64,000 nt of DNA from Prolixibacteraceae bacterium. GTDB taxonomy: Bacteria; Bacteroidota; Bacteroidia; Bacteroidales; Prolixibacteraceae. The stretch covers positions 1-64,000 of the forward strand of contig JAIBEY010000060.1 in assembly GCA_019459525.1 (NCBI GenBank). The letters are read 5' to 3'. A program made the translations under genes and the position numbers. Shown piece by piece: positions 25,401 to 35,151 of this stretch. Within the stretch, counting starts at the first letter, position 1. Each line of letters starts with the position of its first letter. The notes beneath the pieces are model-generated. The model saw nothing but the letters and a program-made list of their open reading frames with translations, was not told the DNA's origin and did no database searches.

Positions 25401-26819
25401 CTATTTTACCGGCACCAGTTTGACAACAATGCCCGGACTTTCCGTAGCTACATAAATAAAACCGTCGGGACTGATGGTTACATGTCTCACCCGGCCAGCA
25501 CTTTCGAGTAATTTTTCCTGTTCGGTTACTTTCCCATTTTCCAGGTGAACGCGTTCGAGGTATTTAAAACTCAGTGAGCCGTTCAGAATATCGCCTTTCC
25601 AGCCCGGATACCGGTCGCCAACAACAAATTTCATGCTGCTTGGTCCAATAGAGGGAGTCCACTGAAATACCGGTTGCTCCATTCCTTCTTTGGCTTTAAA
25701 TTCGGATAGGATTGTTCCGTCGTAGTTAATTCCATAAGTGATAACCGGCCAGCCGTAATTGTTGGCTTTGCCTACCAGGTTAATTTCGTCGCCGCCACGC
25801 GGGCCATGTTCATTGTTGTAAATCCGGCGGCTTACCGGATGAATGTCAATTCCCTGCGGATTGCGGTGCCCGAATGAATAAATGGTTGGCATGGCACCTA
25901 CTGTTTTCACAAACGGATTATCGGGTGGAATGCGACCATCGTCGTAAATTCGATGGATTTTGCCACAATGATTAGTCAGCGTTTGGGCATTTTCTTTATT
26001 GCCGCGTTCGCCAACCGAAAAGAACAAATAGCCCTGATCGTCGAAAACCATGCGGCAACCAAAATGCACACCGCTGGTGGTATTGGGCATCGCTTTAAAC
26101 AATTCCTGATGCTCAACCAACTGGTTATCTTTTAATTTAGCCCTAAAAATAGCAGTATTCCCCCCCACTCCATCCGGAGCTTTTTGCGAATACGAAATGT
26201 AAATCCAGCCATTTTCCTTGTATTTCGGATGCAGAATAACATCCATCAATCCACCTTGCCCCTGTGCCATTACTTCAGGAACTCCACCAATGATTGCTTT
26301 TAGTTTGCCACCGCCGAATCGGAACAATTGTCCGCTGCGTTCGGTCACCAACATATCGCCATCAGGCAAAAAAGCAATACCCCACGGTACATCCAATCCT
26401 TTTGCAACGGTATCAATTTTAAATGCCTGATGTTTTGACCGGACTATTGCCGGAAATTTTGTCGCTACCGGAGTTGTCTTTTTGCCTTTCATGTCCAGGA
26501 TATAATCCGAAATAGCTTTCATTTCGGTCTGGGTGAACGCTTTTTCGAACGAAGGCATTCCCATGTCGGGCAAACCGCTACGCATGACACCGGTCAAATC
26601 GCCGCCAGCTTTAAAGGCTTCCCAGGTATTTCCGGCAAAACGTTCCATTTTCTGGCCATGACATCCGGCACAATATTTCAGGAAATTGTCTTTTGCCGAA
26701 GGTTGGGCGCTGTGGACTGTTGACTTCATTTCTACCCCTGAGGGTGAAATTTCAGGAGTAAGAAGAAAAAAGCTGCCCAAAATAAAAACTGAAAGGCTAA
26801 TACTAAAAATTGGTTTCAT
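25401..26819 (-). CDS. PQQ-type sugar dehydrogenase with N-terminal cytochrome c
   Basis: Exported oxidoreductase of 472 residues. Signal peptide, then a class I cytochrome c domain (about 40-115) with heme site CAGCH (Cys50, Cys53, His54) and a probable axial Met in GMPSFEKAF, then a six-bladed GSDH beta-propeller (about 130-472) opening GLDVPWGIAFLPDGDMLVTERSG. Soluble aldose dehydrogenases of this fold oxidise sugars with PQQ and need an electron acceptor; here the acceptor heme is fused on the same chain. Substrate and actual PQQ binding are inferred from the fold. Divergent from the PUL 2 sigma gene. Confidence 0.9.
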   Translation of the reverse strand: MKPIFSISLSVFILGSFFLLTPEISPSGVEMKSTVHSAQPSAKDNFLKYCAGCHGQKMERFAGNTWEAFKAGGDLTGVMRSGLPDMGMPSFEKAFTQTEMKAISDYILDMKGKKTTPVATKFPAIVRSKHQAFKIDTVAKGLDVPWGIAFLPDGDMLVTERSGQLFRFGGGKLKAIIGGVPEVMAQGQGGLMDVILHPKYKENGWIYISYSQKAPDGVGGNTAIFRAKLKDNQLVEHQELFKAMPNTTSGVHFGCRMVFDDQGYLFFSVGERGNKENAQTLTNHCGKIHRIYDDGRIPPDNPFVKTVGAMPTIYSFGHRNPQGIDIHPVSRRIYNNEHGPRGGDEINLVGKANNYGWPVITYGINYDGTILSEFKAKEGMEQPVFQWTPSIGPSSMKFVVGDRYPGWKGDILNGSLSFKYLERVHLENGKVTEQEKLLESAGRVRHVTISPDGFIYVATESPGIVVKLVPVK

Positions 26820-26972
26820 TGTTGGATAGGTTTTAATGTTGTTGCACTGAAACAGACAGATAGGGATAATTGTTGACTTTTTATTTGGTGACTTTTCCGC
26901 CGCCCGGTATTTTTAAAATTCGGCAGCATTTTAATGGTAATGTAATCGAATTTTCAATTTTCTTTGTACGCT

Positions 26973-27566
26973 GTGGGAAATACCGAATTCAATATCAGGC
27001 TGAAAGAAGGCAATTCGCTGGCGTACGAAGAATTGTTTAAACAAACCTATCCGCGATTACTCGGATATTGCAGCCTTTTTATCCACAACCAGGCGCAGGC
27101 CAACGATTTGGTTCAGGAATGTTTTGTTCGGCTTTGGGAAAAACGTTCGACAATTAGTGCATCCCAATCGGTTGAAAGCTTATTATTTGTGATGCTCCGT
27201 AACCGTTGCCTCAACTACCTCCGCGACCAAAAATTACACGTATCGGATAAAAGCATCAATTTAGTTGGCGAAAACGAGCTCCAACACCTTTACCAATTAG
27301 ATTTTGCCGGGAAAGAAGAGAAAACGCTGGAAGAAAAACTGATTGAAGCCATCCGCGAATCGGTTGAAAAACTTCCGGAGAAGCGCAAATTGGTATTTGT
27401 GAAAACCAAAATTGAAGGCAAAAAGAATAAAGAAGTAGCAGAAGAACTGAACATTTCGGTTAAAGCGGTAGAAAAACACCTGCACCAGGCCAAAGAACAA
27501 ATCCGCAAAGAAATGTTACTGAAATTCCCTTTGTTATCGGTTTTAGTTACCCTTCTCCTGAAATAA
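26973..27566 (+). CDS. ECF RNA polymerase sigma factor (FecI-like), PUL 2
   Basis: ECF sigma factor of about 197 residues, paralogous to the one at the head of PUL 1. Region 2 includes ANDLVQECFVRLWE and FVMLRNRCLNYLRDQK; region 4 includes KNKEVAEELNISVKAVEKHLHQAKEQI. No ATG is available near the N-terminus: the choices are GTG 26973 or TTG 26964, and GTG is preferred. It is followed by a FecR gene 157 bases downstream, a larger gap than in PUL 1 and one containing a hairpin. Confidence 0.9.
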   Translation: MGNTEFNIRLKEGNSLAYEELFKQTYPRLLGYCSLFIHNQAQANDLVQECFVRLWEKRSTISASQSVESLLFVMLRNRCLNYLRDQKLHVSDKSINLVGENELQHLYQLDFAGKEEKTLEEKLIEAIRESVEKLPEKRKLVFVKTKIEGKKNKEVAEELNISVKAVEKHLHQAKEQIRKEMLLKFPLLSVLVTLLLK

Positions 27567-27591
27567 AATCACCCAAAATTTCAACAATCAC

Positions 27592-27667
27592 AAAGTTGCC
27601 ACGTAAATACTTGGCCATGCAAAAAGGCCAAACATGAAAGTTGAAATCTGAAACATGCAACTTTTTT
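27592..27667 (+). terminator. nested hairpins between sigma and fecR (PUL 2)
   Basis: Outer perfect arms AAAGTTGC (27592-27599) and GCAACTTT (27657-27664), followed by TTTATT. An inner hairpin TTGGCC / GGCCAA lies at 27611-27631. It could uncouple sigma from anti-sigma expression. Confidence 0.45.
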
Positions 27668-27723
27668 ATTATTTGAGGTAGGGTTTTTCTGAAATCGGTG
27701 TACTCATCACGAAACTATATACA

Positions 27724-28716
27724 ATGAAATCAATCATCAAAAAATATCTGTCAGGGAAAAGCTCGGAAGAAGAGCAGAAAGACCTGCTGCAATGGATCAG
27801 GCGGGAAGAAAACCTGAATGAATTTCAACGCATTAAACAAGAATGGACCACTGAGGTAAGAAAAGAAACCATGCCTTCGGAATTTGCCCAGGATTGGAAA
27901 GCCATACAAGGAAAAATGATGGCGCAGTTGCAGCAGGAAGTTCAGCAGAAACAGCGTACCCTCAATTTCTTTAGGTATGCAGCCATTTTTATGGTGCTGA
28001 TAGCTGTTCCCGCCCTCCTTTACATCTTTTCGCAAAATCAGCCAGCGGCCCCACTTGTTTATACAACGGTTGCTGCCGATTACGGACAAATTTCAAAAGC
28101 AGTACTGCCCGACAGTTCGGTAGTCTGGGTCAATTCCGGCTCATCAATCAAATACAACAACCAGTTTTCGGCTTCGAACCGCAACATCGAACTCGAAGGG
28201 GAAGCTTTTTTCAAGGTTACCCGAAATGCCGATTTACCCCTGATCGTATCGAACTCAGACTTAAAAGTAAAAGTGCTGGGAACTGAATTCAGCGTTTCGG
28301 CTTATCCCGAAGAACCCAATATTCATGTCATACTCGAAAAAGGAAAAGTTGAACTGACGTCAGCATCCAATACCCGCTTCAGGCAGGAAATGAAACCCGG
28401 CGAAATGGCCACCTTCAGTAAAATAAAAAAAGAGCTGGCGCTTACCGCCGTAAACACCAGCTTATACACCTCGTGGAAAGACGGATTAATAAACATCTAC
28501 AACCTTCCGCTCAGCGAGCTGGTCATCAAGCTCGAAAAACGATTTAACCAGAAGTTTCTGGTTGACGAACAGATAAAAGATGTGCCTTACACCTTCACCA
28601 TTAAAAATGAGGATTTGAGCAGTGTGCTAAGCCTGATGGAGAAAATCACTCCGGTGGAGGCCATTCAGCGTGAGCATGTGATTGAATTGAAGCACAACAA
28701 AAACAAAAATAAATAA
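27724..28716 (+). CDS. FecR-type anti-sigma factor, PUL 2
   Basis: 330 residues. The cytoplasmic N-terminal part opens with IKKYLSGKSSEEEQKDLLQW, a common start in this family. One membrane segment lies at about 84-103, the FecR domain at about 115-220 (VLPDSSVVWVNSGSSIKY), and the DUF4974-type domain at about 255-325. It would hold the sigma factor inactive until the STN domain of the downstream SusC signals substrate uptake. Its C-terminus is Lys/Asn-rich. Two hairpins separate it from susC. Confidence 0.93.
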   Translation: MKSIIKKYLSGKSSEEEQKDLLQWIRREENLNEFQRIKQEWTTEVRKETMPSEFAQDWKAIQGKMMAQLQQEVQQKQRTLNFFRYAAIFMVLIAVPALLYIFSQNQPAAPLVYTTVAADYGQISKAVLPDSSVVWVNSGSSIKYNNQFSASNRNIELEGEAFFKVTRNADLPLIVSNSDLKVKVLGTEFSVSAYPEEPNIHVILEKGKVELTSASNTRFRQEMKPGEMATFSKIKKELALTAVNTSLYTSWKDGLINIYNLPLSELVIKLEKRFNQKFLVDEQIKDVPYTFTIKNEDLSSVLSLMEKITPVEAIQREHVIELKHNKNKNK

Positions 28717-28743
28717 GTACAAACCGGATATTGAAAACAAAAA

Positions 28744-28771
28744 ACCGGAAGGCGCGGCAACGCTTTCCGGT
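28744..28771 (+). terminator. hairpin after fecR (PUL 2)
   Basis: 11-base stem ACCGGAAGGCG / CGCTTTCCGGT with one G-U pair and a 6-base loop, 27 bases after the fecR stop. It corresponds in position to the hairpin at 3666 in PUL 1. Confidence 0.65.
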
Positions 28772-28781
28772 CGAAAATAAA

Positions 28782-28806
28782 CCATCCATAAATGATGGAA
28801 TTTTTT
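28782..28806 (+). terminator. second hairpin with T run before susC (PUL 2)
   Basis: CCATC / GATGG stem with a 7-base loop, followed by AATTTTTT. Only 22 bases separate it from the susC ATG, so it may act as an attenuator. Confidence 0.4.
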
Positions 28807-28828
28807 AATAACAAAATCATTCAAAACT

Positions 28829-31800
28829 ATGAAAAAAAAGTCAGGTATCAGAGGATCTATTCCTCCGATATGGAACAAAAAATGCTTTAAAATTATGCGA
28901 CTTACGTTCCTGTTTTTATTTGTAGGCCTGATGCAGGTTTCTGCCAGTCTTTACAGTCAGTCAACCAAACTAAATCTGGACTTCCGTAACACCAGGGTAT
29001 CCGACGTTTTGGAAGCTATTGAGAACCAAAGCGAGTTCCGGTTTGCTTACAGCGCCGAATATATTGACATGAACCGCAAGGTAAATGTTGATATCAAAGG
29101 CAAAAGCATTGAACAAACTCTTTCGGTCCTTTTTGAAGGAACCAGTGTGAAATATTCGGTAAACGACCGGCATATCCTCTTGTTTCTGGAAGGAACCCAG
29201 CCCCAGCCCATCCAACAGAATAAATCAGTTACCGGAAAAGTAACCGATTCGGCGGGACTCCCGTTGCCTGGTGTTTCGGTGGTAATAAAAGGTACAACCA
29301 ATGGTACCATTACCGATTTTAACGGAAACTACAGTTTTTCTAATGTTACTGAAAATACCACACTCTCGTTTTCGTTTGTTGGAATGAAATTGCAGGAAAA
29401 ACTGGTTGGCAACAAAACCCAGATCAATGTAACGCTGGAAGAAGAAACAATTGGTGTTGAAGAAGTGGTGGTGGTTGGTTACGGAACCCGTCAAAAGAAA
29501 AGTTTGATTGGCGCTGTTGACCAGGTTACTGCCAGCCTGATTGAAGACCGTCCGGTTGGGAATACCATGCAGGCGCTTCAGGGAGCTTCGGCCAACCTGA
29601 CTATTCAGCAAAAAAGCATGAACCCGAACGACAACAGCATGAACATCAACATTCGTGGGGTTAGTACCATGAATAATAACGATCCGCTTATTGTTATCGA
29701 TGGGATGATTACTGAAATGGAAAGCCTGAACAAGCTGAATCCTGCCGACATTGATAATGTATCGGTATTAAAAGATGCAGGTAGTGCAGCCATTTATGGT
29801 TCACGTTCGTCAAACGGGGTAATTTTGGTGACCACAAAAAAAGGAAAAAGCGGCAGCCCAACGGTCAGGTTCAATTCCATGGTCGGTTTACAGGACCCCG
29901 AAGTTCTTTACGAGCCGGTAAAAGGCTACGAAAATGCGCTCCTGAAAAATCAGGCGTTAATCAACGGCGGATCATCTCCGGTTTATTCTCCTGAACAAAT
30001 TCGTGATTTCCAGGCCAATGGCGAAGGCGAATGGTTCCTCAACGGCATCTTAAAAAATGCCCTTCAGCAAAACTACAATGCAAGCATTTCAGGGGGAAGC
30101 GAAACTTCAACCTACCTGATTTCGGCAGGATACTATGACCAGGGAAGTAACTTTGTAGGGAACTACGGCGTGAAACGTTATAACTTCAGAACCAACCTGG
30201 TAAACGAATACGGGAAACTGAAAATCAGCGCGCTGATGGCGTATAACCGCACCGTGCAGGACGCTCCGAATGCCAGTTCCGGAACGTTGATTGTAGATGG
30301 CGGACGTATTCCGAATTACTACAACTATAAAATGAAAGCCGAAAATGGCCATTACCTGATTAACGATGTGCTTTCGGAATTCAACCCGTTGGGACTTCTC
30401 GAAGCTGGTGGTTTCCAGAAAAAAGATGACGATAACTTTATCGGAAGCCTGAACGGTGAATTAAAACTAACCAAAGGACTTACTGCAAAAGGAGCTATCG
30501 GTCTTGACCTGAGTGCCAATCACCGCTTCATCCGCGGCCTCGAAGTTCCGTTTTATGCCAGCGAAACCGCTACAGTTCCGAACTCGTATGCCAACAGCAC
30601 AAGGAATACCGAAGACTACAACGAGAAAAAATATATCCTGAACACTCAGTTCCTGCTGGATTATAACCGCACGTTTAAAGAGGTACACCAGGTTAGTGGT
30701 TTGCTGGGCGTATCCAACGAATCGTACACCCGCCAGGCTAACGAAATCAAGAAAAAATATACCGACCGCGATTTGGGTCTTCCCGAATCGGCTACCGAAA
30801 TTGATCCGGGCAGCTACAATACACCGGCACAAACACAGGAACGGAGCATTTATTCGTTGTTCGGGCGTGCAGGATATTCTTACGCAAACAAATACTACGG
30901 GGAATTCAGTTTCCGGTACGACGGTTCATCTAAATTTGCCGAAGATTTTCGCTGGGGATTTTTCCCATCGTTATCAGCCGGATGGAGACTTTCGGAAGAA
31001 GGATTTATGGCTTCGTACAAACAAAACGTAGGAGACCTAAAAATCAGGGGATCATATGGAGTTTTGGGTAACCAGAATGTGGACGATTATTCGTATTTCA
31101 CCACCTACACCGTTTACACCAACTCTTACGGATTCAACAACAAAGCCGTTTCCGGAACCGGATTCAGCTTCGGGAACAAAGAATTGCAATGGGAACAATC
31201 GGCCAACTTTAACCTGGGAACCGATGCTTCGTTCTTCGATGGCAAATTCTATGTTTCAGTCGATTATTTCAATAAACTAACTTCAAATATCCTCTTAACA
31301 CCAGTTGTTCCAACCGTTTTTGGAGGTGCAGTGGCTAAAGAAAACGCAGGAGAAATGAAGAACCGCGGTTGGGAAGCCACCTTGGGATACCGGGCTAAAA
31401 CCGGAGATTTCAAACACAACGTGAATGTCAATATTGCCGATTCGAAAAACGAAGTTGTTGATTTCGGGAAAAACGAGCAAATAGACTCGAGCGACCAAAT
31501 GTTGAAAATTATTCGTGAAGGCGAAGCTTTAGGCTCTTATTTCGGATACAAAACCGACGGTTATTTTAAAAGCTACGAAGAGATTGCCAACAGCGCATTA
31601 CCTATCGGCGCAACTGTACAGCCGGGTGATGTTCGTTACAAAGACCTGAACAACGATGATGTGATTGACGAGAAGGACCGGACTGTTTTAGGAAATGCGT
31701 TCCCTCGTTACACCTTTGGGATCAATTACGAACTGAGCTGGAAAGGATTTGATTTCAGCATGATGATTCAGGGTGTTGGGAAACGTGACATGTTCCTTCG

Positions 31801-32230
31801 CGGCGAATTGGTCGAGCCTTTCCACTCCAATTATTCGTATGTGATGTACACCCATCAGTTGGATTACTGGACACCAACTAATCTGGATGCCCGCTGGCCA
31901 CGCCTCTCTTCTCCCGGATCAGCCTCGAATACCAACAACTACCAGAAAAGTTCTGACATCTATATTTTCAACGCGGCATACCTGCGCCTGAAAAACATTC
32001 AACTGGGTTACACCATTCCGAAAGAAATCAGTTCTAAGGTCGGAATTCAGAAATTCCGGATGAGCGTGAATGCACAAAACCTGTTCACCTTATCGAATGT
32101 ATCGTTCATCGATCCTGAATCGACTGAATTCGGAAGTAACATGGGAGGAACCGGTGGTTTGGGTGCAAACAGCGGACGTAACTATCCAACGTTGAAGTAC
32201 TATGGTTTTGGTTTAGACATTGAATTTTAA
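28829..32230 (+). CDS. SusC-family TonB-dependent transporter with STN domain, PUL 2
   Basis: Outer-membrane transporter of 1133 residues. Signal sequence (about 20-44), STN domain (about 48-118), carboxypeptidase-D regulatory-like domain (about 132-205, GKVTDSAGLPLPGVSVVIKG), EEVVVVGYG motif near 212, plug, then barrel ending LKYYGFGLDIEF. It is the sensing transporter for the sigma/FecR pair upstream. The downstream GH76 and GH92 indicate that it imports alpha-manno-oligosaccharides. susD starts 14 bases after the stop. Confidence 0.96.
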   Translation: MKKKSGIRGSIPPIWNKKCFKIMRLTFLFLFVGLMQVSASLYSQSTKLNLDFRNTRVSDVLEAIENQSEFRFAYSAEYIDMNRKVNVDIKGKSIEQTLSVLFEGTSVKYSVNDRHILLFLEGTQPQPIQQNKSVTGKVTDSAGLPLPGVSVVIKGTTNGTITDFNGNYSFSNVTENTTLSFSFVGMKLQEKLVGNKTQINVTLEEETIGVEEVVVVGYGTRQKKSLIGAVDQVTASLIEDRPVGNTMQALQGASANLTIQQKSMNPNDNSMNINIRGVSTMNNNDPLIVIDGMITEMESLNKLNPADIDNVSVLKDAGSAAIYGSRSSNGVILVTTKKGKSGSPTVRFNSMVGLQDPEVLYEPVKGYENALLKNQALINGGSSPVYSPEQIRDFQANGEGEWFLNGILKNALQQNYNASISGGSETSTYLISAGYYDQGSNFVGNYGVKRYNFRTNLVNEYGKLKISALMAYNRTVQDAPNASSGTLIVDGGRIPNYYNYKMKAENGHYLINDVLSEFNPLGLLEAGGFQKKDDDNFIGSLNGELKLTKGLTAKGAIGLDLSANHRFIRGLEVPFYASETATVPNSYANSTRNTEDYNEKKYILNTQFLLDYNRTFKEVHQVSGLLGVSNESYTRQANEIKKKYTDRDLGLPESATEIDPGSYNTPAQTQERSIYSLFGRAGYSYANKYYGEFSFRYDGSSKFAEDFRWGFFPSLSAGWRLSEEGFMASYKQNVGDLKIRGSYGVLGNQNVDDYSYFTTYTVYTNSYGFNNKAVSGTGFSFGNKELQWEQSANFNLGTDASFFDGKFYVSVDYFNKLTSNILLTPVVPTVFGGAVAKENAGEMKNRGWEATLGYRAKTGDFKHNVNVNIADSKNEVVDFGKNEQIDSSDQMLKIIREGEALGSYFGYKTDGYFKSYEEIANSALPIGATVQPGDVRYKDLNNDDVIDEKDRTVLGNAFPRYTFGINYELSWKGFDFSMMIQGVGKRDMFLRGELVEPFHSNYSYVMYTHQLDYWTPTNLDARWPRLSSPGSASNTNNYQKSSDIYIFNAAYLRLKNIQLGYTIPKEISSKVGIQKFRMSVNAQNLFTLSNVSFIDPESTEFGSNMGGTGGLGANSGRNYPTLKYYGFGLDIEF

Positions 32231-32244
32231 AAGAGAGAATCACC

Positions 32245-33882
32245 ATGAAAAAGAAATTTTTAAAATATAGTGCAATTGCAGCAGGTGCAGCTCTTTTAAT
32301 GCTCGCCTCGTGCAACGAATTGGATCTTACGCCAACCAATAAATTCACCGAAGACAACTACTGGACTTCGCCTGAAAAAGCCAATATGGTTTTGAACATG
32401 GCCTACAGCCAGATGACCAATAACGATTACATTTTCAAAACAGAAGCGTTATCAGACAATTTGTACGAAGGACGCGGCTCTTCGAGCGAAAAAGCCATTT
32501 CTTCCGGACAGGCAGATGCATCCAACGGTCGTTTTTCCGGAGAATGGAAAGATTGTTACGCCGGAATTAAAACCTGTCATACTTTCCTCGAAAATGTGGA
32601 CCGTGTGGCTGATATGGACGAAACATTAAAAACCCGGATGAAAGCAGAAGCCCGCTTTATCAGGGCCTACCTGTACTTCCGCTTAACCACCTGGTACGGC
32701 GATGTTCCTTTGTTCCAGAAAGATTTAACCTTATCCGAATCAAAATCAATTGCCCGCACGCCACAGGCAGAAGTTCTTGCATTTGTCCGCAGCGAGCTGG
32801 ATGCGGTTGCAGAAATCCTTCCGGCAAAAGAAGCATATGCTGCTGACGATAAAGGACGCATCACATCGGGAGCAGCAGTTGCACTGAAAGCCCGTACCTA
32901 CCTGTACAGCAACGATTGGGCTAACGTGGTTACCACCTGCGAAAAGCTGATAAACACCGAAACATACGGTAAATATTCGTTATTCTCTTCCTACGAAGGT
33001 TTATTCCTGCCAGCTAACGAATACAACAGCGAAGTTATTCTGGACTTAAACTATGTACCTTCGTTACGCACCTGGGGAAATTACTACGACCTTGCACCAC
33101 TATCGGTTGGCGCCCGTGTAAATGCGATGGCTCCAACTCAGGAACTGGTTAACGACTACCTGATGCTGAATGGAAAAGACATCAACGATTCGGGTTCGGA
33201 TTACAGCGAAACTTCGCCATATAAAAACCGTGATCCAAGATTAACTGCCACGGTTGTTTACCACGAGTTTCCGTGGAAAAAACCTGATGGTACAACTCAA
33301 ACCATTTACATCAAACCAGGGACTGCACCAAACCAGAGCGCTGCTGTTGACGAATACAAAGGACAAGGAACCAACTCTACAGCAACCGGGTATTACATGC
33401 GTAAATACTACGACCCAACTTCGCTGGCCAGTTTTACTTCGGGCTTAAACCTGATTTTAATTCGCTATGCCGATGTTTTACTGATGTATGCCGAAGCCAA
33501 AAACGAACTGGGCCAGATGAATGAAACGATCTGGAATTCGACTATAAAAGCGCTGCGCACCCGTGCCGGATTTACCGATCCGGGAGCTTTGGTGTTTGAT
33601 GCCACTGCGACAAAAGCTTCACTTCAAAACACAATCCGCCGCGAACGTCGCGTTGAATTAGCTTTGGAAGGCCTGCGCATTTATGATCTTCGTCGCTGGA
33701 AAACTGCCGAAACCGCACTTAACGGTTATCCTCACGGAGCAAAATACGGGGACACCAGTGTTGACAACGGTTACATCCGTTTGGACAAACGTACATTCAA
33801 CAAAGACCGTGATTACCTGTGGGCTGTTCCTCAGTCTGAAAAAGATTTGAATCCGGCTTTAAGTCAAAACACCGGTTACTAA
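32245..33882 (+). CDS. SusD/RagB-family glycan-binding lipoprotein, PUL 2
   Basis: 545 residues with lipobox LASC after the signal peptide. Family features: ARFIRAYLYFRLTTWYGDVPLF, YADVLLMYAEAKNELGQ, IRRERRVELALEGLRIYDLRRW and the closing LNPALSQNTGY. It caps the SusC barrel at the cell surface and is presumed to bind mannan oligosaccharides, judged from the linked enzymes. Confidence 0.96.
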   Translation: MKKKFLKYSAIAAGAALLMLASCNELDLTPTNKFTEDNYWTSPEKANMVLNMAYSQMTNNDYIFKTEALSDNLYEGRGSSSEKAISSGQADASNGRFSGEWKDCYAGIKTCHTFLENVDRVADMDETLKTRMKAEARFIRAYLYFRLTTWYGDVPLFQKDLTLSESKSIARTPQAEVLAFVRSELDAVAEILPAKEAYAADDKGRITSGAAVALKARTYLYSNDWANVVTTCEKLINTETYGKYSLFSSYEGLFLPANEYNSEVILDLNYVPSLRTWGNYYDLAPLSVGARVNAMAPTQELVNDYLMLNGKDINDSGSDYSETSPYKNRDPRLTATVVYHEFPWKKPDGTTQTIYIKPGTAPNQSAAVDEYKGQGTNSTATGYYMRKYYDPTSLASFTSGLNLILIRYADVLLMYAEAKNELGQMNETIWNSTIKALRTRAGFTDPGALVFDATATKASLQNTIRRERRVELALEGLRIYDLRRWKTAETALNGYPHGAKYGDTSVDNGYIRLDKRTFNKDRDYLWAVPQSEKDLNPALSQNTGY

Positions 33883-33935
33883 ACCGGATATAGCGTGTAA
33901 CAATGAGAATTAAAAAATACAAACATATATTGATT

Positions 33936-35078
33936 ATGAAAACCTTATTAATAAAACTGACGATAATCGTTTCCTTATTTTTTGCATTCACCGGATGTGA
34001 AGACGACGAATTAAAAGACACCAAAGTAACTGCGGTAAAAAGCCTTTACGAACCTACCAACGGAAAATCAGTAGTACTGCAAAGTTCGGCTTCAGCCTCG
34101 CTTTATTTCGAATGGGAACCAGCCAAAGCTGAAGACAGCGGCATGGTGCTTTACGAAATTGCTTTTGATAAAGAAGGTGGCGATTTCACTGCCCCCATTT
34201 ACCGGATGGCCTCTGATAACAATGGTGGCTACAACCACGCTACCCTTTCGCACAAACAGTTGAATAAAATTGCTGCAATGGCCGGAATTCAGTCGGCAGC
34301 AACCGGCAAACTGATCTGGACTGTATTCTCTTCCAAAGGGATCAACGACATCAAAGCTGATGAATCGCGCACCATTGAACTTACCCGTTTGGCTGGTTTT
34401 GCTGAAGTTCCGGTTGATGTATTTGTTACCGGCGAAGCTTCTGAAGGAGGAAATGATCTGTCGAAAGCCAGCATCATGAAATCGACTGCCAATGGCGAAT
34501 TTGAAGTTTATACCAAACTCACTGCCGGAAAAGCTTACTACTTTACAGATGCCAAAGTGGGTACACCACGTAAATTTTACACCGAAAATGGTTTGGTTAA
34601 AGAAGGAACTACAACCAGCACAGTTGCCAAAACAGGTGTTTATCGCATAAAACTTGACTTTAACGTAGGATCAACCATTTATACCGAAGTTACAGATATG
34701 CAACTGTTCTTCTGCCCAACCAATACCTTCCTGTTCTCTTTGGATTATCAGGCAAAAGGTGCATGGAAAGCTTCAAGCAAACCAATCACTTTCAAGCAAG
34801 AAGGATGGGGACGCGACGAACGGTACAAATTTAAAATGACCACTGTAAACAGCGCTGGCGAAACCGTTGAAGAATGGTGGGGAACACCAAATACCGACAG
34901 CCGCCCAACCGCTTCAAGCCCGGCATCATACTACTACCTCTATCCGGTTGACAACAGCCAGTGGAATGGTAAATTCAAATTTGCCGGTGAAATTGATAAT
35001 TCGTTGGCTGATGTATCAGTATTATTACAAGCCGATGCTCCTTACACGCACGAAATTAAAAAAGTAGGAAATCAATAA
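33936..35078 (+). CDS. SusE-like surface glycan-binding lipoprotein, PUL 2
   Basis: 380 residues from ATG 33936, which gives a compact lipoprotein signal ending FTGC; ATG 33903 adds 11 polar residues and is less likely. It has an N-terminal SusE-type Ig-like domain (about 25-145, TAVKSLYEPTNGKSVVL and LYFEWEPAKAEDSGMVLYEI) followed by two beta-rich domains rich in Trp and Tyr, including EGWGRDERYKFKM and EEWWGTPNTDSRP, plausible sugar-binding surfaces. It follows susD directly and is followed by a terminator. Confidence 0.85.
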   Translation: MKTLLIKLTIIVSLFFAFTGCEDDELKDTKVTAVKSLYEPTNGKSVVLQSSASASLYFEWEPAKAEDSGMVLYEIAFDKEGGDFTAPIYRMASDNNGGYNHATLSHKQLNKIAAMAGIQSAATGKLIWTVFSSKGINDIKADESRTIELTRLAGFAEVPVDVFVTGEASEGGNDLSKASIMKSTANGEFEVYTKLTAGKAYYFTDAKVGTPRKFYTENGLVKEGTTTSTVAKTGVYRIKLDFNVGSTIYTEVTDMQLFFCPTNTFLFSLDYQAKGAWKASSKPITFKQEGWGRDERYKFKMTTVNSAGETVEEWWGTPNTDSRPTASSPASYYYLYPVDNSQWNGKFKFAGEIDNSLADVSVLLQADAPYTHEIKKVGNQ

Positions 35079-35094
35079 AGTTATTTGTTTTCTT

Positions 35095-35126
35095 CAAGGG
35101 CAGGCGCAATGTCTGCCCTTGTTTTT
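35095..35126 (+). terminator. terminator between SusE-like gene and GH76
   Basis: Perfect 9-base stem CAAGGGCAG / CTGCCCTTG, 9-base loop, then TTTTT: a textbook intrinsic terminator in the middle of PUL 2, 16 bases after the SusE-like stop. Confidence 0.85.
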
Positions 35127-35151
35127 AAAATTAAAACCTGAAAATAAAGCC

